Shown in pieces: positions 8,429 through 15,793 of a stretch of 35,532 bases of DNA; position 1 is the first letter of the stretch, and the number at the start of each line of letters is the position of its first letter. The DNA lies in the NCBI GenBank assembly GCA_964425575.1, contig CAYRMN010000012.1, positions 1 through 35,532 on the forward strand, in the 5' to 3' direction. The notes under the pieces were generated by a model. That model was not told where the DNA came from, searched no databases, and saw only the letters and a list, made by a program, of their open reading frames with translations. Both the position numbers and the translations under genes were made by a program. Source of the stretch: CAYRMN01 sp964425575. GTDB taxonomy: Bacteria; Patescibacteriota; Patescibacteriia; 2-12-FULL-60-25.

Positions 8429-9943
8429 TTATTCAACCTTCCCCTTTCCTCTCGCCTGCACATCATGCTCAAGGTTTGTATCCTGTGCATCAGCTACAGC
8501 CTGAAGCTCAAGACCGGAACGGACCTCAACCGCAACAGCGCTGCTTTTATTGGTTAGCGTATGAGCGGAACCGCGAGCGCCTGAGTCAGGCACATATCGA
8601 ATTTCAAATGCAAACGTCGCTGGGGAACTACCCGTTGCTGGCAATGATGGAACAGACCAGATAACCTGACCGTTCTCAGATGAAAATGTTCCAGGAATCT
8701 GGGAAGCAAATTTGCCCGTTGCGCTCACACCAGAAGTGAGCGCCATCGAGAGCTGAAGGTCTTTCAAATCCGCATCCGTCGGACCGACGGACCACACGAC
8801 CCAATAGGTTGTTGCCTCACCAACACGTGGCGGCAACGGGCCAACGCCGAGCTGATCTCCAGTTGAGGAATAGTATCGAGCCTCTGCACGAAACGGAAAC
8901 GCGGTAGAGAGAATCCCACTGAGTCGCTTGCCAAGCACAATATGGCCATCGCGCCGTTCATAGGGGATCAACGACCATGTTGTTTCCATTGTGTGTTGAT
9001 TTACACGCAAAGGAATATGCACTTGTCCGGAGCCGGGAGCGAGATCATAGGTTCGATTCGTTGAAGAATTGCCGGTCACCTGCAAAGGATGTGAGACCCA
9101 TACCCCAGCGGTCGTAGCAGACTGGTACACCAGATCTGTTGATGTATTACCGGGGATGGAACGAAGTGGTTCACGAAATGAAACCTGAATTGGTGTTGCG
9201 ATCTTCAAGAGTGTTTCATATGACGAAACCGTATGTGACGCGTCTTCCGCATTCAATAGAATCTGAATATCCCCCTGCGCTGCTGAATCAACATCCAAAA
9301 AAATCGTCTTCTCCTGACCGGGAAGCATATTGCCAATCACAATATGATCACCCCCATCCAGCGTCGCTTGGGGTACGTTTTCCGTTTCGCCTATGCGCAC
9401 AATAACCGCTTGCGCTTCAAGAGAACTCTTATTCGATACAATAAATGGCATGCTGCCGCCAGGCTCAACGGCATCCGCAGGGAGCGCCGGAATAATGGTT
9501 AAAGCGCTTTTTAGTACTCTTCGAGTATCACTCCCACTGACCGCTGTTTCTTGTATGCCAATTCCTTCCTGTAGAGAAAACGCAAATGGCACATCCGTGC
9601 CTGGCAGTGCACGTACGCGAACATACAAACGAGAGACGGCTATTTGCGTCGGCACAATTGATCCAAGCATGACTGCCCCATCTCGATTAAGGGGCGGCTC
9701 GGCGCGAATAACCTCAACCCACGGTGGCAGATGCCAGACCAAGTGTACATTCTCATGCTGCTTCCCATCCAACACGCGCACGCGCGCTTCAATTGGCGTC
9801 GCCGCATCTGCGATCAAAGCGTCGGAATTCAAGGTTAAATCCAATCCAATCGGCCTATAAAACAATGCGGGTGATCGTAATGAAATATTTACAATCAGCA
9901 ATACAAATACAGCCACAAGCAGCAGAACATCCACAACAAACAC
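8429..9943 (-). CDS. Membrane-anchored beta-rich extracytoplasmic protein, main part after a frameshift
   Basis: The open frame begins at GTG 9943 (504 residues), but the true protein probably starts further upstream in another frame. Residues 1-23 (VVDVLLLVAVFVLLIVNISL) form a membrane helix. The rest is a series of beta-sandwich domains: ATPIEARVRVLDGKQHENVH and LPPWVEVIRAEPPL at the front, VPFAFSLQEGIGIQETAV in the middle and WVVWSVGPTDADLKDLQL near the end. They resemble the DUF11/CARDB-like domains of secreted proteins. The frame stays open upstream of the GTG to a TGA near 9971, and the residues before the GTG (CWSFSGIV) continue the hydrophobic stretch. I infer a cell-surface protein facing outwards. 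The function is not recognised. Confidence 0.7.
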   Translation of the reverse strand: MFVVDVLLLVAVFVLLIVNISLRSPALFYRPIGLDLTLNSDALIADAATPIEARVRVLDGKQHENVHLVWHLPPWVEVIRAEPPLNRDGAVMLGSIVPTQIAVSRLYVRVRALPGTDVPFAFSLQEGIGIQETAVSGSDTRRVLKSALTIIPALPADAVEPGGSMPFIVSNKSSLEAQAVIVRIGETENVPQATLDGGDHIVIGNMLPGQEKTIFLDVDSAAQGDIQILLNAEDASHTVSSYETLLKIATPIQVSFREPLRSIPGNTSTDLVYQSATTAGVWVSHPLQVTGNSSTNRTYDLAPGSGQVHIPLRVNQHTMETTWSLIPYERRDGHIVLGKRLSGILSTAFPFRAEARYYSSTGDQLGVGPLPPRVGEATTYWVVWSVGPTDADLKDLQLSMALTSGVSATGKFASQIPGTFSSENGQVIWSVPSLPATGSSPATFAFEIRYVPDSGARGSAHTLTNKSSAVAVEVRSGLELQAVADAQDTNLEHDVQARGKGKVE

Positions 9944-10108
9944 AATACCCGAAAACGACCAACATATCGCTCATGAAATTGTCTGCGTAAATGTGACGTT
10001 AGCGCCCGCGCTGGTGTAAGTGCTACGTTTGAACTGTGTAACGACAACCCCGAGCCTTTTTTCTTCGAATCATTCACATCGGACATATATTTTTGCTTTC
10101 TTTTTCAT
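9944..10108 (-). pseudogene. Displaced N-terminus of the beta-rich membrane protein
   Basis: Frame from ATG 10086 reads MSDVNDSKKKGSGLSLHSSN and then ALTPARALTSHLRRQFHERY, a basic cytoplasmic N-terminus of the kind expected before the membrane helix at 9943. The two frames differ by one base. Adding one T to the run at 9952-9955 would join HERYVGRF to SGIVFVVDVLLL, giving an ORF of 552 residues. A second candidate start is ATG 10108, with the strong Shine-Dalgarno GGGGAGG 7 bases upstream; it reads MKKKAKIYVRCE then stops, and one more inserted base near 10087 would fuse it to SDVNDS. So one or two single-base losses are suspected, from assembly error or gene decay. Confidence 0.55.
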
Positions 10109-10125
10109 GCGGTGACCTCCCCTTC

Positions 10126-10145
10126 CCCCTCCTTATCAGGAGGGG
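10126..10145. repeat. Perfect 8-bp hairpin between two minus-strand genes
   Basis: CCCCTCCT (10126-10133) pairs with AGGAGGGG (10138-10145) around a TATC loop. It sits 4 bases after the stop of the glycosidase-like gene and just before the Shine-Dalgarno of the next gene. On the minus strand no T-run follows, so it is more likely an intercistronic RNA-processing or attenuation hairpin than a terminator. Confidence 0.5.
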
Positions 10146-10149
10146 TTTA

Positions 10150-12150
10150 TTAAAACGCTGGAATCCCGCCTACGACAATCTCTTTCTTTCCATCTCCGTT
10201 AACATCTGCGGCCGTCACCGTAATTCCATTCACGAGTGGACGTGATCCAAGTGAGAACTCTCGCTTCAGCGTACCGTGAAAATCAAATATGCGCACCCGT
10301 GGAATTGCCCCCTGACCAGATCCGGCAATAATATCATCCTTTCCATCTCCATCGACATCTCCAACAGCAACAGATACTCCTCCCTGATTCTTGGCATCAA
10401 ATGCAAAAAAACTTCCACCCCACACACTTCCATCTGTCTTAAAAATACGAATATGCGGTCCACCTCCTGGACCACTCCCAGTGACGATTTCCTGCAATCC
10501 ATCTCCATTAATATCCCCTACGGCCACACGCGCGCCGACCTGCGCACGAGGCTGATAGGCAAACCAACGATTCAACAATTTCCCTGCCAAGGTATACGTC
10601 CGCACTTCTGATGGTCCACCGTGATCACGGGAGATTACAATCTCAGGAGCTGCATCACGATTGACGTTCCCAACGGCGAGCGCCAACTGCCCCTTATATG
10701 CCCCAAACGGACGGAAGGTAGAGGCCGGACCATTCGCGCGCTGAATTCGAACCTCTCCTTGAACGGCTGACACAACAGTATCGTCTGGAGCTACGAAAAC
10801 GGTAGCGCCGCTTGGTTGATCGGTCCGTTGAGCGAAGAATCCGTTACTCTGTTGCGTGCCCTGAGCGTTATAGACGCGAACGAATTCGCCATTTGGAAAC
10901 GCGCCACTCCGCACGTCTGTCACATCAGCTCGACCCAATAAAATAACACCATCCTGAGATGCGAGATCAATCGTTCTCGTCAATGAGCCATCATTCGTTG
11001 AACGATCTTGCGTCCCTCGTAAACGCTCAAAGACACCGGGAAGCGTCACACGGCGCGGAACTGAGTCGCTGTTCACCACCACAAGACCTTGCTCATATTC
11101 ACGCATCCAAACACCAGCCGCATTCGTCCCTCCCCCACCCTGAACCGCACGAGGAGTGCTGCGTGGAGTCCCAAGTGTTGCATCATATTCATCGTACCAC
11201 CACGTTCGGGCATGGCCTCGATCACCTGCATCGAATGAGTAGAACCCATTAGCCAGAAGCGCGCTCGTCAGACCAAAACGCATCAAACGATAATTTGTCT
11301 GCTGTTCCTGATTATTTGTATTCGTATTAAAGGCGGTAATGGCCGGTGAGATATTTTTTCCAAGCGCAACGCGAAACGCTTTCCAGGGCACTCCCCAGCC
11401 ATAGCGCGGAAAATTCTCAAATAAGACGCCATTCACCTGAGACGCATATACATCGCTGCTGTTCACCATAATCAAACGCTGCGGACCAACAGCAGTGCGC
11501 ATATTGGTCAGGAGTTTGGACATACCGGCTTGCCAGGCCGTGTTCACCTGAGCGGCTGCATCTGCCGTACCGTTTCCATCAGGATCAATATCCTTGCCAA
11601 AAAAAGAAACAACATCGCTATACGCCGCATCTAAAAAAACACCGTCCCACAATCCAGTCGACATGAGTTCATCATGCACGAATTGAGGAAGAACTGTGTT
11701 CCATCGCCCGCCGTTTACCGTTGGGCCAAGATCTGTCGCATTCATAAGCTTCGCACCAGGCCACCAGCTGAGCCGCTGTCCACGACTGCCATGCATATAA
11801 AACGCTTCAGGTGCACGCTGCGCTAGTTTATAGCCAGGCGAAGTCGGATGGCCGGTAGCGCGCGCGTCTGCCAACTCACCCGCACTCACATAGGCAATAA
11901 TTTTAATATTTGGATTTTGTTTGCGTAACTGCCGAATCTTATCTGGAAACTGCCAACCGATATCCATGTCCAAAATCACCAAATCCCACTGCGACAGGGT
12001 CGCCATATCCGCATCCTTAATCTGCCAATCCAAATATAAATTCAAAAGCTTCGGCGCGCTCTGATTCCCGCGCGCCGCATCAGCCGTCAGTGGCAAAAAC
12101 GCAAACAGCAAGGCCAAAAACCCTGCCACCGCTTTTGAACGGAGAACCAT
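10150..12150 (-). CDS. Secreted glycoside-hydrolase-like protein (GHL15-type barrel) with FG-GAP repeats
   Basis: The protein has 666 residues. A signal peptide covers residues 1-25 (AVAGFLALLFAFLPLTADAA). Residues about 30-370 look like the TIM-barrel of the hypothetical glycosyl hydrolase 15 type, with LDWQIKDADMATLSQWDLVI, IIAYVSAGELADAR and GLWDGVFLDAAYSD, where conserved acids sit at strand ends. Residues about 430-666 carry FG-GAP/VCBS-type repeats with calcium-loop motifs (VNRDAAPEIV, INGDGLQEIV, VDGDGKDDII, VNGDGKKEIV), which fold as a beta-propeller. It probably acts outside the membrane on a glycan; catalytic activity is inferred only. It is first in a likely three-gene operon with the beta-rich protein and the HAD phosphatase, behind a strong promoter at 12166-12194. 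Confidence 0.8.
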   Translation of the reverse strand: MVLRSKAVAGFLALLFAFLPLTADAARGNQSAPKLLNLYLDWQIKDADMATLSQWDLVILDMDIGWQFPDKIRQLRKQNPNIKIIAYVSAGELADARATGHPTSPGYKLAQRAPEAFYMHGSRGQRLSWWPGAKLMNATDLGPTVNGGRWNTVLPQFVHDELMSTGLWDGVFLDAAYSDVVSFFGKDIDPDGNGTADAAAQVNTAWQAGMSKLLTNMRTAVGPQRLIMVNSSDVYASQVNGVLFENFPRYGWGVPWKAFRVALGKNISPAITAFNTNTNNQEQQTNYRLMRFGLTSALLANGFYSFDAGDRGHARTWWYDEYDATLGTPRSTPRAVQGGGGTNAAGVWMREYEQGLVVVNSDSVPRRVTLPGVFERLRGTQDRSTNDGSLTRTIDLASQDGVILLGRADVTDVRSGAFPNGEFVRVYNAQGTQQSNGFFAQRTDQPSGATVFVAPDDTVVSAVQGEVRIQRANGPASTFRPFGAYKGQLALAVGNVNRDAAPEIVISRDHGGPSEVRTYTLAGKLLNRWFAYQPRAQVGARVAVGDINGDGLQEIVTGSGPGGGPHIRIFKTDGSVWGGSFFAFDAKNQGGVSVAVGDVDGDGKDDIIAGSGQGAIPRVRIFDFHGTLKREFSLGSRPLVNGITVTAADVNGDGKKEIVVGGIPAF

Positions 12151-12165
12151 AAATTATTTAGCTAT

Positions 12166-12194
12166 AAAATAGCTTAAAAGAACGAAAATGTCAA
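12166..12194 (-). promoter_or_regulatory. Promoter of the glycosidase-like operon
   Basis: On the minus strand a perfect TTGACA (12194-12189), 17-base spacer and TATTTT (12171-12166). The -10 ends 15 bases before the ATG at 12150, so the leader would be only about 9 bases, with no Shine-Dalgarno. Confidence 0.7.
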
Positions 12195-12226
12195 GGAAAG
12201 TGGACAATATCACAATCCAAATATGA

Positions 12227-12255
12227 TTGACATTTTTTAAAAAATCACGTACATA
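12227..12255 (+). promoter_or_regulatory. Divergent promoter of the small membrane ORF
   Basis: Perfect TTGACA (12227-12232), a 17-base spacer containing a T6A6 tract, and a weak -10 TACATA (12250-12255). Transcription would start near 12262, just upstream of the AAGGAG ribosome binding site at 12264-12269. Confidence 0.5.
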
Positions 12256-12276
12256 AAACCCACAAGGAGATGAGAC

Positions 12277-12432
12277 ATGCCGAGACATTCGTGGGTACTT
12301 CCCGCACTGATCCCCATACTACTCTTCCTCGCAGGGATAGCGGTCAGCGACAACATCAGGCTTAGAGGAATCGAGCGACGTCTCGAGAGACTCTGCCCGC
12401 AGACTGCGCCCGTCATCCACAAGGACATCTGA
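12277..12432 (+). CDS. Small single-pass membrane protein, 51 aa
   Basis: ATG 12277 to TGA 12432 encodes 51 residues starting MPRHSWVLPALIPILLFLAG. It has one membrane helix (about residues 6-24) followed by a charged amphipathic stretch (IRLRGIERRLERLC) and a short tail. A clear AAGGAG lies 7 bases before the ATG, better than almost any other start in the window. A promoter precedes it and a terminator-like hairpin follows. It is one of the few plus-strand genes and is visibly more GC-rich than its neighbours, with rare-type Arg codons (AGA, AGG). It sits beside an inverted-repeat element. No family is recognised; a recently acquired small membrane peptide is one reading. Confidence 0.55.
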   Translation: MPRHSWVLPALIPILLFLAGIAVSDNIRLRGIERRLERLCPQTAPVIHKDI

Positions 12433-12476
12433 ACCCGCAGCACAGCATCCCGCGACCGGCGTCGTCCTGACGACCA

Positions 12477-12510
12477 ACCCGCGTGACCTCGCCGTGTCGC
12501 GGGTGTTGTG
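12477..12510 (+). terminator. Candidate terminator of the small membrane ORF
   Basis: ACCCGCG (12477-12483) pairs with CGCGGGT (12498-12504), followed by GTTGTGTTTG, a weak T-rich tail. A smaller GTCGT/ACGAC hairpin lies just upstream. Confidence 0.4.
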
Positions 12511-12512
12511 TT

Positions 12513-12588
12513 TGTAGGGGCGTGATTCATCACGCCCTTCGACATGCAGGCAAATTGATCGGAGGGCGTGATGAATCACGCCCCTACA
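12513..12588. repeat. REP-like inverted repeat, family A (26-bp perfect arms)
   Basis: Arms 12513-12538 and 12563-12588 are exact reverse complements over 26 bp, separated by 24 bases. Each arm is itself a near-palindrome (GGGCGTGATTCATCACGCCC), so both single-arm hairpins and one large cruciform are possible. Such paired near-palindromes are typical of REP/BIME elements moved by Y1-family TnpA-REP (RAYT) transposases. No such gene is in this window. The right arm overlaps the end of the methyltransferase gene and supplies its TAG stop. Confidence 0.75.
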
Positions 12589-13261
12589 ATTTCCGTTCTA
12601 ATATCACGTTGATATTCGCTGTCCAGCCGAGCACGCGCTGTCGGATCACGCGTGCTTGAACATTGTTTGGAATCAACGACAAGAGCTCCCTTTCTCCCAA
12701 TAATCTCAATCTCGCCTCACTCGCGAAATAGTCACGATGAAAAAAGCGATAGATAGCGTTTCGCATGTTCATGGGCAGCCAGTGAGCAAATGGGATCATG
12801 GTATGAAAATCAATTGGAAACCAACGGTTTGGCGTTGAAAGGAAAACACGATTCGCGACACGACAGGCTTCGGCGATAAAATGACGCTGATCCGCAATTG
12901 TGCCCACATGTTCAATAACTGCATTTGAAAAAACAATATCAAATGCCTTGTTTGGGAAGGGAAGTTTTTTTCCATCGCCAACAACCAATTTCACCGCTGG
13001 ATACGCTGCTCGAAATGCGGGAAGATCCTCTAAGGCAACGGCTGTAATCTGCGAAGGCCATGGATACCACTCTTCAAAGAAGTTCACCGCTCTCCCCTCG
13101 CCTTCGCCGGCACCAATGTCCAACACATGATCAGCCGGACCTGGGAGCAACTCACGCATAAAGATCTCAAAACGCGCACGACGGGACTGCTCCGTGCGCT
13201 TCCGCGTCATCCGCCAGATAAACCCATCCGGCCAGGACCAAAAGTTTTTAAGAAATGTCAT
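12584..13261 (-). CDS. Class I SAM-dependent methyltransferase
   Basis: The protein has 225 residues, a normal length. Motif I is VLDIGAGEGEG near residues 46-56; motif II is around ITAVALEDLPAF; VVGDGKKLPFPNKAFDIVFS near 92-112 matches the Methyltransf_11 pattern DA..LPF....FD.V.S; NAVIEHV follows. The C-terminal third (FHTMIPFAHWLPMNMRNAIY) is typical of methyltransferases in polysaccharide clusters. The substrate is likely a sugar or lipid-linked glycan, given the glycosyltransferase upstream; this is inference. The stop codon TAG lies inside the family A repeat, so the last one or two codons may have been altered by its insertion. A family B repeat lies 9 bases before the start. Confidence 0.85.
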   Translation of the reverse strand: MTFLKNFWSWPDGFIWRMTRKRTEQSRRARFEIFMRELLPGPADHVLDIGAGEGEGRAVNFFEEWYPWPSQITAVALEDLPAFRAAYPAVKLVVGDGKKLPFPNKAFDIVFSNAVIEHVGTIADQRHFIAEACRVANRVFLSTPNRWFPIDFHTMIPFAHWLPMNMRNAIYRFFHRDYFASEARLRLLGERELLSLIPNNVQARVIRQRVLGWTANINVILERKL

Positions 13262-13270
13262 ATTGATATT

Positions 13271-13356
13271 TGTCGTCCTGAGCGAGCCTGCGAGTCGAAG
13301 GATCTTCTCCTCAGGGAAGATCCTTCGACTGCGCTACTGCTCCGCTTAGGACGACA
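13271..13356. repeat. REP-like inverted repeat, family B (86-base hairpin)
   Basis: The outer arms TGTCGTCCTGAGCG (13271-13284) and CGCTTAGGACGACA (13343-13356) pair with one mismatch. Inside is a second long stem, with AGTCGAAGGATCTTC pairing exactly with GAAGATCCTTCGACT. The element is unrelated to family A in sequence. Its last bases encode the final codons (CTG TCG TCC TAA) of the glycosyltransferase at 13346-14560. Confidence 0.75.
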
Positions 13357-14560
13357 GATAGCATTCCTCTATCATTCGCGCATGTTCTTCCCAACTTGGA
13401 AAACGCCCGTGCGCGAGCGCGTAGCTTGCCCTCGCCATACGATCTCGATCAGCAACATCGAGCGCCGCAAATGATCGTAACGCGTTTCGCCATCCAGCTA
13501 TGTCTGCTCGTTCGACCAGATATCCATTCTGACCCGCCTCGACCATTTCAGGCAAACCGCCGATATTCGTGGCTAATAATGGCAGACCGTGCGCAAGCGC
13601 ATCAAGCACAGATAAAGGAGCGTTTTCGTATCCAATCGGACAGGCAATGAACCCTTCGGCGTGAACATATAGATCCTCCAAATCTTGTCCACGTTTAAAA
13701 CCAACGAGCTCAACATGTTCGATCTTGGCACTCTTGATAAACGTACGCAATCGATCCTCCAACGGACCACGACCGACGATTTTAATCGCTATTTCCGGTA
13801 CATTCTGAGCAGCGTGGATGAGTTCTTCATACCCTTTTTCAGGTGACAATGAACCGACCGCAAGCAAGTATCCTCCGCCGCGTGATGCACGTTCTTTTTT
13901 CGGGATCGGCATGCGTATGACTTGAAATTTTGAAACTGGCTCTCCCCATTCCACCATTTTCTGCGCCATGAAATCAGAGGGACAGATGAATGTCTTAACA
14001 GTGCGCTCATACGCCTGACTGCCTTTGGAAAAATACATCTCCGCCGAAGCTAACATGTTCGGAATCAAGCTTGGCCACAAACAGCGATGGAGCGTCGCTT
14101 GATAATAGTTGCCACCTTTACACCGTTCACACGGCGAACCTTCGGTATACATTTTATAATTTGGACAGGCGAGCTTTAGATCGTGCAAGGTTTGAACACA
14201 CGGAATGCCCGAACGGCGAATAGGATCTAGAATCGATGTCGAAAGATGATGATAGATATTGTGCAAATGAATCACGTCCGGTTTGAGTTCACGAATCGCA
14301 TCTTCCATAGCTCGCTTCGCCTCACGGTTCCAAAAAAAGTTCAGAGCTTTCTGGGCGTCTTTCATCACCCCTTCTGATTGAGACAAATCAGCGCGTGCCA
14401 CAAAACGACCCGCATCTTCTGAGGGAGGATTCTTGGCTGAACGAGTAGATAGAGCATGAACCTCATGCCCCTGTCGCTTCTGCTCGTCCATAAGTGCATG
14501 CATGTAGATCTCTGCACCACGATGGAGATCGAAAAATTTATTAATGTGAAGAATGACCAT
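13346..14560 (-). CDS. Glycosyltransferase family 4 (GT-B)
   Basis: I place the start at ATG 14560 (MVILHINKFFDLHRGAEIYM), giving 404 residues; reading further upstream would cross a scaffold gap into repeat sequence. The N-terminal domain has the acceptor loop FDLHRGAEIY and a Cys cluster (CPNYK, CERC) seen in some GT4 enzymes. The C-terminal domain has VGSLSPEKGYEELIHA and ENAPLSVLDALAHGLPLLAT, the nucleotide-sugar site, in which the second acid of the E-x7-E motif is Asp. It transfers a sugar from a nucleotide donor to a growing glycan at the inner face of the membrane. The last codons and stop are contributed by the family B repeat. The ribosome-binding region is lost in the gap. Confidence 0.88.
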   Translation of the reverse strand: MVILHINKFFDLHRGAEIYMHALMDEQKRQGHEVHALSTRSAKNPPSEDAGRFVARADLSQSEGVMKDAQKALNFFWNREAKRAMEDAIRELKPDVIHLHNIYHHLSTSILDPIRRSGIPCVQTLHDLKLACPNYKMYTEGSPCERCKGGNYYQATLHRCLWPSLIPNMLASAEMYFSKGSQAYERTVKTFICPSDFMAQKMVEWGEPVSKFQVIRMPIPKKERASRGGGYLLAVGSLSPEKGYEELIHAAQNVPEIAIKIVGRGPLEDRLRTFIKSAKIEHVELVGFKRGQDLEDLYVHAEGFIACPIGYENAPLSVLDALAHGLPLLATNIGGLPEMVEAGQNGYLVERADIAGWRNALRSFAALDVADRDRMARASYALAHGRFPSWEEHARMIEECYLSS

Positions 14561-14570
14561 NNNNNNNNNN
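14561..14570. other. Scaffold gap (10 N)
   Basis: Ten N bases begin directly upstream of the ATG of the GT4 gene. The gap lies next to a repeat element (14585-14684), which may explain the assembly break. The true length is unknown. Confidence 0.98.
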
Positions 14571-14584
14571 GGCCAGGCACACGC

Positions 14585-14684
14585 GTCATTCCCGCGGAGG
14601 CGGAAATCTTGTTCCATACGATCGAGTAAGATTCCCGTTTTTCAGCCCAAGGCTGATCTGCCTAGGGTAGGACACAGGAATGAC
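14585..14684. repeat. REP-like inverted repeat, family C
   Basis: The ends GTCATTCC (14585-14592) and GGAATGAC (14677-14684) are inverted. Inside, CGGAAATCTT (14601-14610) pairs with AAGATTCCCG (14628-14637) with one mismatch, and CAGCC (14643-14647) pairs with GGCTG (14651-14655). The sequence GTCATTCCCGCGGAGGCGG is typical of dispersed intergenic repeats seen in many bacteria. It differs from families A and B. It sits between two glycosyltransferase genes. Confidence 0.65.
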
Positions 14685-14710
14685 AGAGGCTTTGGAAGAA
14701 ACGGGGGGCG

Positions 14711-15793
14711 TCATGATTTTTTGGTTAGTAATTCATCATACAGCTTTGCATAGCTCCTCACCATCTTTTCAAGACTCATTTCTTTCTGAACGCGAGGTAA
14801 CGCGTTTTGCGCCATCTGAATGGCCTGCGTGGGCCGCTCCAGCGTCTCTCGAATTACTGCTGCCCAGGCAGGCACATCTCCTGGTGGCGCAAAACAAACA
14901 TCCGTAGCCCGAAATATCTCATGCAGAGGTGGAAGATCGGATGCAATGACGGGGAGGCCTGTTACCGCCGCTTCCACGACCGCCAACCCAAGCCCTTCGT
15001 ATTGCGAAGGAAAACACAGTAGATCAGAAGAAGCGAGCAGGTCGGGCACATCATCACGAAACCCAAGCCAATCGATACGAGAAGCAATGTGCAACCGCTC
15101 TGCTAAGGCATGCAAGGATTTTTCCAAAGGGCCACTCCCCGCAATCTGCAATCTCCATGGTATGTGTACCAGCGCGAGTGCCTTCAGTAATGTGGCGTGA
15201 TCTTTTTGAGCATCGAGTCGGCCCACGATGAGTAGGCGAGGAATATCGTGAAATGGATGCGTGCCGCGCAGCGGACGATGACGCATATCGACACCGTTAT
15301 GAATCACTTGAATCTTATCTGATCGAATTCCATCCTTTTTCTCCATCACCCGCTTCACTTCCTCCGAGACGGCTATATGTGCATCAGTGATGGATGACAA
15401 TCGATGATTCACCCAATGTTTGGTGCGGCTGTAGGTCGGATTGGTGTTATGTTCGGTCGTAACAAGATGAGGAATCCCAGCCCAGCGTGCAGCTAAACGG
15501 CCCATGGTATCTGCGGTAAATAAATGCGTATGGACGATGCTTGGCTTGAGCTCACGAAAAATCTTCACCAGATCATAGAATGTACTCGTCCCAAACGGAC
15601 GACGTGCTCGAATGGGATAGAGCGGTACGCTCTCTTCTTGGAACAGCTTCTCTAGTGGGCCGCCACCTGTTATGGAAACCGCAATTGCCTCATACCCATG
15701 TTCTGGTAAGCCCGCCACCAGATCAAACACCACGCGCTCTGCGCCTCCGCCACCCAGAGATTGGATCACATGCACGACCTGATAGTTCTTCAT
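14711..15793 (-). CDS. Glycosyltransferase family 4 (GT-B)
   Basis: The protein has 360 residues with a full GT4 layout. The N-terminus carries the glycine-rich acceptor loop (VIQSLGGGGAERVVFDL). The hinge leads to VIHNGVD, then the donor domain has VGRLDAQKDHATLLKA and YEGLGLAVVEAAVTGLPVIA, with the E-x7-E pair intact. It adds a sugar to a lipid-linked or polymeric glycan at the cytoplasmic face. Its ATG overlaps the stop of the O-antigen-ligase-like gene by four bases (15790-15793), so the two are translationally coupled, and its product probably feeds that polymerase. The family C repeat and a gap separate it from the next GT4 gene. Confidence 0.9.
   Translation of the reverse strand: MKNYQVVHVIQSLGGGGAERVVFDLVAGLPEHGYEAIAVSITGGGPLEKLFQEESVPLYPIRARRPFGTSTFYDLVKIFRELKPSIVHTHLFTADTMGRLAARWAGIPHLVTTEHNTNPTYSRTKHWVNHRLSSITDAHIAVSEEVKRVMEKKDGIRSDKIQVIHNGVDMRHRPLRGTHPFHDIPRLLIVGRLDAQKDHATLLKALALVHIPWRLQIAGSGPLEKSLHALAERLHIASRIDWLGFRDDVPDLLASSDLLCFPSQYEGLGLAVVEAAVTGLPVIASDLPPLHEIFRATDVCFAPPGDVPAWAAVIRETLERPTQAIQMAQNALPRVQKEMSLEKMVRSYAKLYDELLTKKS

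Noticed and set aside
12237..12579. Minus-strand ORFs of 102 and 86 residues in the 12.2-12.6 kb gap
   Set aside because: They overlap the better-supported plus-strand 51-aa ORF and run through the inverted repeat, with no start signal.
14571..14617. N-terminal extension of the GT4 gene across the gap (MEQDFRLRGND)
   Set aside because: It is translation of the family C repeat plus N bases; the GT4 protein begins naturally at ATG 14560.
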